From assembly GCF_041146795.1 (NCBI RefSeq), contig NC_135188.1, forward strand, positions 2,609,919-2,673,918: a stretch of DNA of 64,000 nt. Direction: 5' to 3'. Origin of the DNA: Maylandia zebra (Eukaryota; Chordata; Actinopteri; Cichliformes; Cichlidae). Positions 46,636 through 56,904 of the stretch are shown piece by piece (position 1 is the stretch's first letter; each line of letters opens with the position of its first letter). Both the position numbers and the translations under genes were made by a program. The notes under the pieces were generated by a model, which was given only the letters and a program-made list of their open reading frames with translations, was not told the origin of the DNA and searched no databases.

Positions 46636-46710
46636 CTTTCAGATGTGATGAGTTTGAATCAGGTCGCTGATCCAGTTGAGGATAATTTGTAACAGACTCT
46701 GATCTGGATT
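46636..46710 (+). ncRNA. Unassigned box C/D snoRNA
   Basis: Intron 7, 69 bases before exon 8, the usual distance for intronic C/D snoRNAs. Box C GTGATGA (46645-46651), D' CTGA (46667-46670) and box D CTGA (46699-46702). A 7-bp outer stem TTCAGAT/ATCTGGA has one G-U pair. The guides GAATCAGGTCG (before D') and TTTGTAACAGACT (before D) do not match a GAS5 snoRNA I remember, including SNORD81. Confidence 0.72.
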
Positions 46711-46980
46711 TTTAATGTTGGGGAAAAAAAGTGAGCATGGTTCTGTAAATTTACCCGAAACTTAATTTGTTTTTACAGAACGAGCGGGCTCGCGACTCAT
46801 CACCATTCAGAAGATGATTAAACACTCATGGTGAGTATGAAATCGTGTCATTTTTAGCTCCTCAGACCCAGAATGGGCCCCGTGCTGTTGAGGTTTATAG
46901 AGCTGGGTCTGAAGGAGCCACTTGCATATTTTCTGGGATCACTTTCTTGCAGTAAAGATCATTTGATCCTTGTAGTCTGG

Positions 46981-47049
46981 CCTGTGTGATGACAAAGTAC
47001 AGACTGACTTTAAACCATGGAGTCTGTTTATTAGCTCTAGCTGACCAGG
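46981..47049 (+). ncRNA. snord44: Box C/D snoRNA SNORD44
   Basis: Intron 8. Box C GTGATGA (46986-46992) and D CTGA (47041-47044), short outer stem CCTG/CAGG. The 3' guide TATTAGCTCTAG pairs with CTAGAGCTAATA of 18S rRNA, as for human SNORD44. Confidence 0.87.
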
Positions 47050-47202
47050 TCAGCGTTGACTCCTTCATCTTTGCAGTTGATGTGCATGTTTGACTGATGC
47101 TCTCATATCTTCAGGTTCTGTGTGAGGGATGGAGACCCAGTGTGGACCACACCAGAGTGACTGAGGTGAGAAAACTGACTTAAAAGTGCACGATGGTCAT
47201 AA

Positions 47203-47273
47203 GGGGTTCAGTGATGTTACAACAAATGTCTGACCTGAACACTCATGTGGACAGTCTGTCACTGAGCAACCCA
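47203..47273 (+). ncRNA. snord78: Box C/D snoRNA SNORD78
   Basis: Intron 9. Box C GTGATGT (47211-47217), D' CTGA (47235-47238) and D CTGA (47262-47265), outer stem GGGTT/AACCC. CAAATGTCTGACCTGAA is shared with human SNORD78. Confidence 0.87.
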
Positions 47274-47407
47274 GTGAATAAAATATGAATCAGCCAGTCG
47301 CTGACTTGTAATAAGGTTTTTCATTCTTCTTTTTCAGATGGGGAAAAGTTCAAGTTCTTTACCTGGTGAGTGTTTTTGTCCAGTCCTGAATCACAATTAT
47401 TTAAGGT

Positions 47408-47498
47408 GGCCACAAGACTAGTGATGATCTGATTTTGCCAGATGACTTAAGCTGATTATAACCCTTACCGTTCCATTTTTTTCTGAGGTCATGTGGTC
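47408..47498 (+). ncRNA. snord47: Box C/D snoRNA SNORD47
   Basis: Intron 10 (last). Box C GTGATGA (47421-47427) and D CTGA (47483-47486), outer stem GGCCACA/TGTGGTC. The 3' part ACCGTTCCATTTTTTTCTGA matches human SNORD47. Confidence 0.82.
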
Positions 47499-47780
47499 AT
47501 TAACTGCTAGTTAACTCTTCTGTTAGTAGTCTGTACTTGTATTTTAATGATTTCTTCTCTACACAGGTGTGAAGCCTCAGACACTGAAGCACAATCAAGC
47601 ACAAGTCTGTCACTTCATAATAAATCTAAATGGTGCTGTTTCCTCAAAAGCTGGAAAGTGATGTTGACAGATTTTCACCTGCAGGAATCGGTGTTCAGAC
47701 CCTGCTCGTGCTATTACGTCTGGATTGTGACCTGATCCTGTTGACTTCAATTTGTAACAATAAAATATTTGTTATTGACT

Positions 47781-48377
47781 CATTTGTGTGCATCTGTTTT
47801 TCTCCTCCCTTTCTCGATGGGTGACGTGTATGAGCGCCAAATGAACTGATCTTATATTACTAAACCAGTTGTGCAAACAGTGGAGTAGTAAAGTCTAATG
47901 ACACAACTATGAAAAGTAAATAAGATTGAGAACAAGTGTACGACTTTTCGACGGAAGTGACGTTATGTAATGGAAAGGAGTTCGATTTGGTCACTTGCTG
48001 ACCTCCCAAAGGCGGGAATATCTAGCTGGCGTTGCTGACCGTGGGTTGTTTGTGGACACGCAAGCCTCTTACCTCGGTAGCGTGACATTTGCCGTATGGC
48101 GTTGCAGTACAGGCTTCGCTCCCATTTAAAATGGCTCCAATCAAATTTGACGTGAGCAGTAGGGAATGGGGTAGTAACCGCCCCTCCACCCGCCCGCGGC
48201 AAACCGCACAACAAGCGCCCCTCTTTGGCTTCAGCAGGGAGACGTTGTCGGGGGCGGGGAGGGGTATCCCAGTCAAAGCAGGCCGCCGGTGGACCACCGC
48301 GTTCAGATAAATGGGAGAGCAGAAACGGGGCTTCGTGTTCAGTGTCGTTTGGACCGCTTCACGTCAGCCTGTTCGCG
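47781..48377 (+). promoter_or_regulatory. gas5-tor3a gap and tor3a promoter/5'UTR
   Basis: A short intergenic gap. GC-rich, CpG-containing sequence from about 48160 (CCGCCCCTCCACCCGCCCGCGG-like, GGGGGCGGGGAGGGG at 48249-48263) suggests a TATA-less, Sp1-type promoter. The transcription start cannot be placed. Minus-strand frames here are not supported. Confidence 0.5.
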
Positions 48378-51300
48378 ATGTCTGCGCGGTGCTTTCTCCT
48401 GCTGCTCTGGGCTGTCTCGGCACAGGCCGACTTCTTCCATTTCGATAGCATTAGCAACGTCTCTACTTACTATTTTAATTATATTTATTGCAATATCTGG
48501 GAGGGGGAGTGTCAGCCCAATCAGGATGATGCCACCCAGCAAGGTAAGAGATGGTAAAAGAAATTAAAACCATTTTATAACGAAAGCGCTCATTTCGCAA
48601 GCTACATCGTGCCTCGTGCGCATTTTGCAATATTTTTATTTTTACGATTTTTATTACACTGTTATAAACACGGACTTCTCTCGCCCTGCTCTTGTGATGC
48701 GAGCAGTTCCTACCAGGGATATCTGGGCAGGGTTTCCTCAGGACTACATGAGCCTGCTGCATCAGTGGTACTGTAGCCTGGGTCAGTGCTGCGAGTCCGG
48801 AGACTGCAGGATAACCAACAACATCACAGGTATCGCACTGCTGCTCTGTGGCTGCCCGCTTTGCCCCAAGCGTGTGTTGGTCGTTTCCCCTCATTATTCT
48901 TTGTAATCGTCTGTTTGTGAATTCACCCAACACTGCACACAGTTACTCATCATCTGATAAGGGCTTTAGCTTCAGTGCCTGATGCAGCCCTTTAACAACT
49001 TTACGTTTTATTGGCTATATCACATATTTTAAAAGTAGACATTTTAACACAGAGCACTTTATTCATATTTGCCGGTGCCTTTAAAATCAAAAATCTATGG
49101 TCTCATGTGCAGGTCTAGCAAGAGACCTTCAGACGAAGCTCCACGGGCAACATCTGGCTCAGTCCGTGGTTCTGAAAGCCATCCAGGGTTTCATCAACAA
49201 CCCCGAGTCCAACAAGCCCCTGACGCTCTCCTTCCACGGCTGGTCCGGCACAGGCAAGAACTTTGTGGCCCGGATCATTGCTGATAACTTGTACCGGGAC
49301 GGGGTGAAGAGCGAGTGTGTCCGTTTGTTCATCGCCCCGTTCCACTTCCCGCACGCCAGGCTGGTGGACACGTACAAGGTGAGCCCACTTGGCACAGCGA
49401 TGGCCGTCCTGTGCCAGGAACATGTACCTGTGTTCTCTGGACGCTGCTTTGCTTACATAGATATTTATTCTGTGTTGTAATTCATCATAAGAGTGATAGC
49501 AGTCATGGTTTGGACAGATGCTTTAAGTCAACACTGATGCTGCGACACAAATACTCAGAGAAATGGATGTTTGGAACCTGACGTTTGTCCAACCGGGTCA
49601 GAGGTGCCAGCTCAGTCTCATTTGAGCGCATTTTTTCACAGTCACTGCAGCTGATTTCAAAATTGTGTTTACATAGCATTAATACATGGTGCATAGTACA
49701 GAGCTATCCAAATATAAATAGGTATATGCAGTTCACGGGATAACCTCTACCCTCATGCCCTCAAGTCTGCAAAGTGTGCAAATGTGGACTTTAACGTGTC
49801 TACGTGTTGTAGTACAGCCTCCCACTGAACCTCTGTGGCATATAACAGGGCTAATTCTTTTAAAGAACTTTTACCAACAATGGCACATTTATATATTCGT
49901 TTAAAAAGATTAAAACATTCTAGATAAATGTCGGCTGTTGGTTTAAGTTATCTCAGTTTGTAATATTTTATGCCCAGTTTAGTATCTTTATATATCAAGC
50001 TTGAAAGGAAATAATAATCAGCTTTTGTCAGATCTGAAATGTTATAAAATGATAATAATGTTTGACTTATGTTTTTTTTTTGGTTTGTTTTTTGCCTGAA
50101 ATCCAGGGTCAGCTGAGAGAAGCAATTCGAGACATGGTGCTGCGCTGCCCTCAGACTCTGTTCATCTTCGATGAGGCTGAAAAGCTTCATCCGGGCCTCA
50201 TCGACGCAATCAAGCCCTTCATGGATCACTATGACAACGTAGATGGGGTCAGCTACCGCAGGGCCATCTTCCTCTTCCTCAGGTTAGCTGACTGTTTCAG
50301 GCACAGTTTGATGAAGCTGTAAAGCTCTCTGTGCACTTCCTGTCCAGATAGCCTGGCAGCTCATCAGTGGTGAAGGATGAGCTGTATGGATTTTTCATGT
50401 TTTCAATTCCTCAAGTCAGATTTGTCCTGACTAACAGTCTGTTCAGTCAAAAATAGAAAAAGACGTTTTTCACTCAACAGTTATGGTTCAGAGATGTGAG
50501 TGAATTACTGGCCATCTTTGAACTGTGATCATTTATCTAAGAGCAACTTGTATTAAAGAAACTTTGCTGCCAAACCAGAAAGAATCGAGTCTCCCTGAGA
50601 AGCTCAGCAGCTGTAGACATATAATGTTGTGTTTTTGCTGTTGTCACTGCAGTAACATTGGTGGTGCAACAATCAACGACGTGGCGCTGGACTTCTGGCA
50701 CTCTGGCCAGAATCGAGAGGACATCGGTATGGAAGACCTGGAGCATCGGCTGCGAGCTGAGACTATGGAGTCTCAAGGTGAGCAGTAAAGTTTTTGTAAA
50801 GGTTGCCTGGTGGGTTTTCTTAAGCTTTGAGCCTTTTTTTAAGCCATTAAGTTACTCGGGTGTTCTGGTTGCTCAGTGGCTTGAAATTATTTGCTGAAAG
50901 CCGCTAAAGTAATATAAAAACAGCTTAGACCAGCATAGTGTTACCCATGGGTTAGTGAGGTCCTATTGTGAAGCCTCATCTTTGAATCTGGTACTCATGA
51001 GTGAGGGGTGGATTTTGTACACTTACTGGTTAACAACTTCATTACTCACGTGGTTAATCACATGTTAAAACATACCATGTTTATGTTTCTGGTTACAAAA
51101 TTAGCAGGAAAGTGATGACCGAGGTCACAGACCACCTCAGGAATTGCCCCCCTGCTGACCAAAGAATCAGTACACTGGCTTTATTTTTCATACCTGGAAG
51201 AAAACTGCATGAATGCCATCTTTTATATACAGCGTATGATAAAAAAGAACCAAAATACATTGTTAAAACGTTAAATATGTTTCTATTTCCTGTTTTGTTT

Positions 51301-51559
51301 TAATATCCCAGGTGGCTTTGCTCAGAGTGAGCTGATGTCTGGTCACCTGATTGACTTCTTTGTGCCCTTTCTGCCCCTGGAGTACCGTCACATTAAGCTC
51401 TGTGCACGGGACGCATACGCAGCACGAGGTCTGGAAACAGATGAAGCCACGCTGGATGAGGTGGCCAAGGCAATGCTGTATGTTCCCAAAGAGGAGAGAC
51501 TGTTCTCAGCCCAAGGATGCAAGTCCATACCTCAGAGGATCAACTTCTTTCTTCCCTAG
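48378..51559 (+). CDS. tor3a: tor3a, torsin family 3 AAA+ ATPase, 6 exons
   Basis: Torsins are ER-lumen AAA+ ATPases that depend on LAP1/LULL1 membrane cofactors; the substrate of torsin-3A is not settled. Exons: 48378-48543, 48707-48829, 49113-49378, 50107-50282, 50653-50777, 51312-51559; they join in phase to 1104 bases, 367 residues (human 397 from memory). Residues 1-17 form a signal peptide ([13 protein letters not shown]). An N-terminal Cys-rich part follows, with the TOR3A-type WYCSLGQCC and CRITNNITG (an N-glycosylation site). Walker A is GWSGTGKN (139-146), Walker B LFIFDE (203-208) and the C-terminal torsin motif GCKS is at 354-357. [14 protein letters not shown] and PLEYRH..LCARDA fit TOR3A better than TOR1A/B. 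The ATG at 48378 was chosen because it opens the signal peptide; the frame is open upstream to 48225. gas5 lies just upstream. Confidence 0.95.
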
Positions 51560-52460
51560 AGCGAGGAGGAAACAGAGAGACGGACCTGGAGGTGTAAGAT
51601 TGCTTTACCAGCCCATCTGCATACAGAGCCACAGAGATGTGTCTTCTTTGCTCTGCACTGCATACTTCCCCCTCCCCCCACAGATGCAACATGTGTCTGT
51701 CCAGGTCCCGTCACAGAAGGCCAGACATCAGGGCAGATCCAGGGTTAGAGGGCAGAGCAGCGTGACCCAGCCTGCAGAGATGGGCAGCGTCACAGGAAGT
51801 GTGGCTGCTCTTCTTCACCTGCCTGGTTTGAATCCTGTCAAGACGAAGGGGTGAAGAAGATGGTGTCTGTGCAGAGTGTGGCGCAGAGGGAGACTTTTTT
51901 TTCCTTTTCACTATTTATATCTAATCCCCTCGGCCAAAGTCTGACTCGCACTGTTGTTTGTGTTCATATGAGTTTGTAATTCATGTGTTACTAGTGGCAT
52001 GTCAAACATTGTGCTTATATCAGCACAGATTATTTATTAATATCATTTGTGCCATATTTGAACATTTTACTGGACCAGATTAGTTTCGTGGAGTACTCTA
52101 AATGTGCACTTATTTTATTTTGTTAGATTTTTTTTATTCTTTTTAAAATGAACGTGCAAGGACCAGTGGTGATGGAAGTGTTACTTGAAGCTCTTACTGT
52201 GAAGGACTTTGTCTCTAAAGCATTGGACCTCTGGAAACTCACCCTTTTACATACTTGTGTTTTATAAAAACATTTTATAGGTTTTACTGTACTGTTACTT
52301 AATATACAGTTGTTACTTAGTGGTGTGCTTTACTCTTTTGTTGGTATAATTCATCTATCATCAACACAGTCTGCTTCAAAGCTGAGGGTCACATCACAAT
52401 AAGAACACAGAGAGAACCTGTCAGACACAGTTTAAAGAAATAAAAACCTGGTAAACAACA
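51560..52460 (+). other. tor3a: tor3a 3' untranslated region
   Basis: Non-coding sequence from the tor3a stop to AATAAA at 52439-52444, followed by a GT-containing stretch. The end point is inferred from that signal. The open frames in it have no recognisable motif. Confidence 0.6.
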
Positions 52461-53580
52461 ATCGTCATCGATTTCAGTGATTTGACTCCACATTAATGTT
52501 CGAATTTGAATATGGCAGGCAGGGCAGCACCTGGGACCCAGTCGAGAAAACTACCTTAGAGGGCCCTCCTCTATGTTACACTGGGTACTTATATTGACAG
52601 GATTACAGTAAAGTGGACTAGAGGAAAGCCTGTATTTTTATGCTTTATACATTTTTATTACATTTTCAGTTGTGCAAATATTGACACAGTAATTTTACAC
52701 TCTACAATGTTTTGATAGATGCTGGGAACTAAATTACTTGTTCTTGCTCCCTATGAACGTGTTGACTTTGCTGAATGCAAGGCCCGAGAGATGAAGTTTG
52801 TTTAAAGGTTTGAAACATTGGTACCAGTCATATGTTCAAAATAAGCACTCGTCAGTATGTGAGTGTGTGATATATGTAGAAAACAAATTGTTGAATGAGG
52901 AATTCTATAAATCAGTGTGCTTGTTATAAGCTTGCCCATCGAGTAAGTCTGCGAGGACCTGTGGCTTTTTGTAGCTTGCACATATTACAGGTGTCTTTAT
53001 GTTACGTTAGCAAGGCTGAATCTATTTTGGGCTTGTGTGTGTGTTTGTAGGCTTTAAGTAAATTTGTCCGCTGACCCAACCCCCGACTGCGGTTGTTATC
53101 CGTGGTGCTGGTTACAAGCTGCACTGATGCCATTGATATGTCTTATTATTGCTATATGCTATGCTGTGTTTGTTCTGGTACAATGTGGAGGTAAGGACAC
53201 CCCCCCCCCCCCCCCCCCCCCCAAAAGATCTGCCCTGGGACCTATTACAGAGTTGTTACACCTGTGATGTATATTTCTGTGGAATCTCCTGTGTTTAGTT
53301 TAGTTTACATAAGGCAAGAAAATCACGCCTGAGGTGATATAGATATGCTGCACGAGATCAGGCGTGAAAACATTTGTTAAGAATGTAAAAAATTATTTAT
53401 TTTTATAGAAAATTATTTTTTTCCTACCGATTCGAATTATTTCATTTATTTTTTTAGATGTATATTTATATGTAGTTCACGTTGTTTAGCTTTAGTTATA
53501 CTCGTGTTGTTACTGATATTGCATTTTCCCCTTGCATGTGATTCACCCACGGCGCATCATCCTTCCTTTGGGCGTGTATC
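52461..53580. other. Intergenic sequence, tor3a to calr4
   Basis: AT-rich DNA with a C23 homopolymer at 53200-53222. No gene or clear transposon found. A short frame around 53064-53267 (MSADPTPDCGCYPW..) is probably chance; it runs into the poly-C. Confidence 0.5.
53200..53222 (+). repeat. Poly-C homopolymer
   Basis: An uninterrupted run of 23 cytosines, about 690 bases before the calr4 start. On the minus strand it is a G23 run that could form a quadruplex. Sequencing errors in its length are likely. Confidence 0.95.
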
Positions 53581-53589
53581 AGGCAAACG

Positions 53590-53608
53590 CGTGGTCTGCT
53601 CCCATTGG
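53590..53608 (-). promoter_or_regulatory. calr4: ER-stress response element (ERSE) of calr4
   Basis: On the plus strand the site reads CGTGG, nine bases, ATTGG. On the minus strand this is exactly the ERSE consensus CCAAT-N9-CCACG, bound by NF-Y and ATF6/XBP1. It lies about 280 bases before the calr4 start codon. Two further CCAAT motifs follow, at 53644-53648 (reversed) and 53695-53699. Calreticulin and BiP promoters carry such elements. Confidence 0.8.
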
Positions 53609-53890
53609 CTGCAGAAAGTATTCGTCCGGATTCTCTGTCCTCTGATTGGCTTTAAGCGGTAGCGCTTCCTTATTGAGGTTAGCAACCGTCGTCCAATCAG
53701 ATTCAGACATCTGTTCCGAGGCGAGAGGAGAGAAGCGGCAGCGTCTCGGTGGCTCTCACTGTAGCATCACTGTATGGGGATACCGCACTGACAGACAACG
53801 CTGCTTCGCCTTATTTAGAGAAAATCTTTCTACACGGGCATTTTTATTTGTAATTGGTTCGTTTTTGACCGGCTGCTTCAGCTCGTCGCC

Positions 53891-54415
53891 ATGACAGCAC
53901 TGTGCCTGCTTTTGATGGCCGTGTCGGCTGCATCTGTACTGGCCGAGTCCACAGTTTATTTCCGCGAGCAATTTGAAGACGGCGGTGAGCGCTTTCATAC
54001 AACATTACACAGATAGGATTGAAGTGCTTGCTTTTCTTTGTTGCTGCTGTACATGCTTGAGATGCTGTGGTGCTGACTGAGATGGATGATGGCTATTTTT
54101 CATGTCCGCATATCGGCGTGGATTGTTACGGTTATTTCTCATGATTTTACCGCAATTTGTGGAATACATCGTCAGCTGATTAGTCTAGAAGACCAACCGA
54201 TCACTCATCCATTCATTGATTTATTCATATTCCCTGCTTTATGTTTCCCAGCCCTCAAAGCTATTATCACACCCCGTCTGCCTCCCCCCTCCCCCCACTG
54301 CTGCACATCTCTCCCCTGGTCATTCACTGCTACCCTCCTTCTCCCAGCTGTCCTGTTCTTTCATCTGTGAAGGCGGTCACAAAATCCCGCAGTATGCCCC
54401 CCACCCACACGCGCG

Positions 54416-54462
<47 letters not shown>

Positions 54463-56904
54463 TCGAAGGCTGGATTAACAGAGTTTTGTGAGTCTTGTCT
54501 TGGTGATTGCTGGGCAGCTGACTCTGAACCTGTTTGTGCAGATGCCTGGATGAGTCGCTGGGTGGAATCCAAGCACAAGTCCGATTATGGGAAGTTTGTC
54601 CTGACTGCTGGGAAATTCTACGGTGATGAAGAGAAAGACAAAGGTAAGCAGGAAGGCGCTGATATGTGTTGCATAATTACACTGTACTACCCTGTCAGAC
54701 ACCTGCTGTCAGAGGCGCGTGTTTGCTTCCTCGTGGAGCTCTGCCTGTATCAACACGGCTGTCTTCCTCCTCTCTGTTCTTCAACTTGAGAACAGAGCAT
54801 CAAATTAACCCGTACTGTTTCATTAAGACAGAACAGGAGTACTCGCTGGTTTAGCTTGATCTTCCCTGCAGTAACACCGTTGTTTCTGCAGGTCTGCAGA
54901 CGAGCCAGGATGCCCGTTTTTATGCACTGTCAGCCCGTTTTGATGACTTCAGCAACAAGGGCCAGCCTTTAGTCATACAGTTCTCCGTGAAACACGAGCA
55001 GAGCATCGACTGTGGCGGAGGCTACATTAAACTGTTTCCCTCCGAGCTCAACCAGGAGGACATGCATGGAGACTCTGTCTACAACATCATGTTTGGTAAG
55101 TGGACCAAAGGATGGTGTGTTAAATGGTATTGCTTTTGTTGGATAAACAGAGCAGTGTTTGCTACACACAGACATTCACTGTCACTTTGTATTTGTGGGC
55201 TCGTTCAGGTCCTGATATTTGCGGCCCTGGCACAAAGAAAGTTCACGTGATCTTCAACTACAAAGGCAAGAACCACCTGATCAACAAGGACATCCGGTGC
55301 AAGGTGACGCATGGGAAAGCTACTTCTAATAAAAAGCACCACAATATAAGGACGCATGAGCTTAAACAATTAAAAATAAACTACATGGTAATATGCTGTT
55401 AGTTGCATGTATTGACCTTTTTTTCTGCCCTGCAGGATGATGAGTACACCCACTTGTACACACTGGTCGTCAACCCTGACAACACTTATGAGGTTAAGAT
55501 AGACAATAAGAAGGTGGAATCTGGCAATCTGGAGGATGACTGGGACTTCCTGCCTCCCAAAAAAATCAAGGACCCCGAGGCCAAAAAGCCAGAGGACTGG
55601 GATGACAGGGAGAAGATTCCTGACCCTGACGATAAGAAACCTGAGGTCAGTGTGACCTGGCATTCTTTCAGGGCATCACTTTAATGATAGTACTTGTCTC
55701 ACGTGTGCAACACTGTTTCAATTTTTTAAAAGTTTTGATAGGTTGATCGTGTTTCAAATGTTTTGTTGTTTTTGTTTTCATTGCAGGACTGGGACAAACC
55801 AGAGAACATCCCAGATCCTGATGCCAAGAAGCCCGATGACTGGGATGATGAGATGGATGGAGAGTGGGAGCCACCGATGGTCACGAACCCTGAATACAAG
55901 GTGCATATCCAGTGATTCTAACTCTTCATGCAGTCAGTATTTATTCTGTGCTATTTTTCTGAGCTTTGCACATCAGCGAGCTTCCTACAATAGGATTGGA
56001 ATATTATCCAAAAATATTTACTCTGTTTACACTGTCAGCCGCTTTGTGTTTTAACCCCAGTTTCTCTGTGTGTGTTTGCTGTCCGCAGGGTGAGTGGAAG
56101 CCCAGAGAGATTGACAACCCTGCCTATAAGGGCAAGTGGATCCACCCTGAGATTGACAACCCCGAGTACACGGCCGATTCTGAGATCTATAAATACGACA
56201 GCGTCGGGGTGATTGGGCTCGACTTGTGGCAGGTAAGCTGGATGTGTATTTACATCTTAATGCATAATGAAATTTATTGAAATATTTTAAAACTATTTAC
56301 ACTGATCCAGCAATTTGGTTACTTGCTCTGTATTGTGTGAGCTGCTGGGAAAACTATGCATGTTTTCCCAGGAAGAAACTCTTTGAGTTTGTGATTGTGC
56401 TTGTTTTCTTTAAAGATTTGATAACAAAATATGCGTTGCCCTTGTGTCTGGCTGCAGGTCAAGTCTGGGACTATCTTTGACAACTTTCTAATCACAAACG
56501 ATCCAAACCTGGCAGAGGAAGTTGGCAACGACACATGGGGCAAAACTAAGGTATGCTCGTTTTAGCCCTGTACCCTGTAATTCTAATTTCACGTCAGTGT
56601 CAACACTAATAAAAAGGAATGAGCTTTTCATATAGGTTGATATATTTATTTGCATTGTTCGCATTTTCTCCAGGATGCTGAGAAGAAGATGAAGGAAAGC
56701 CAAGAGGAAGACGAGAGAAAGAAGCGCGAGGATGAGAACAAGAAGAGGAGAGAAGAGGCAAAGGAGGAGGATGAGGAGGAAGAAGAGAAGGAGGAGGAGG
56801 AGGAGGACGAAGAGGAGGAGGAAGGGGAAGAGCACGAGGAAGAGGAGGAGGAGGAAGAAGAGGAGGAGGAAGGCACAGACTCTAACCTCAAGGATGAGTT
56901 ATAA
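53891..56904 (+). CDS. calr4: Calreticulin, probably calr4, 9 exons
   Basis: An ER-lumen Ca2+-binding lectin chaperone for monoglucosylated glycoproteins. Exons: 53891-53984, 54542-54643, 54892-55095, 55209-55303, 55436-55645, 55787-55900, 56089-56232, 56458-56550, 56674-56904; total 1287 bases, 428 residues. Residues 1-~18 are the signal peptide. The lectin domain carries signature [16 protein letters not shown] (99-114) and IMFGPDICG (131-139), with the C106-C138 pair and C164. The P domain (~200-310) has three IPDP-KKP-DW repeats and three GEW/GKW-IDNP repeats. The C-domain is very acidic and ends in KDEL, the ER retrieval signal, at 56890-56901. The name calr4 rests on position next to eps15 and osbpl9, the human location of the CALR4 pseudogene. 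calr or calr3 cannot be excluded. An ERSE upstream suggests unfolded-protein-response control. Confidence 0.9.
54409..54456 (+). repeat. (CG)n(CA)n compound microsatellite
   Basis: About six CG units pass into about 16 CA units, in calr4 intron 1, ending 85 bases before exon 2. Alternating purine-pyrimidine DNA like this can adopt Z-form. Confidence 0.95.

Larger units (their letters stand above)
43764..47780 (+). ncRNA. gas5: gas5 non-coding snoRNA host gene, ~11 exons
   Basis: This gene yields a spliced RNA without conserved coding capacity, while its introns release box C/D snoRNAs. Exons read from splice sites: ~43764-43795, 44278-44374, 44585-44632, 45203-45234, 45425-45471, 45672-45696, 45882-45921, 46779-46830, 47115-47165, 47338-47365, 47567-~47780. 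An AATAAA is at 47759-47764. Exons are 25-100 bases and share no open frame. Each of the 10 introns holds one C/D snoRNA with boxes C and D and a closing stem. The set (SNORD74, 75, 76, 79, 80-like twice, one unassigned, 44, 78, 47) identifies GAS5. Mammalian GAS5 RNA is a growth-arrest, nonsense-mediated-decay-sensitive transcript; the TOP-like start fits that control. The neighbour tor3a is close to GAS5 in human too. Confidence 0.9.

Noticed and set aside
47547-47824. Small frames in the last gas5 exon as a protein
   Set aside because: They cross the intron boundary or the poly(A) signal, have no family match, and the locus is a known non-coding host gene.
48378-51559. Assignment to tor1a or tor1b
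   Set aside because: The Cys-rich WYCSLGQCC, the NNITG site and [15 protein letters not shown] match TOR3A, and the neighbouring abl2/gas5 genes fit the TOR3A locus.
56646-56891. Minus-strand Ser-rich frame
   Set aside because: It is the reverse reading of the GAG/GAA-rich calreticulin exon.
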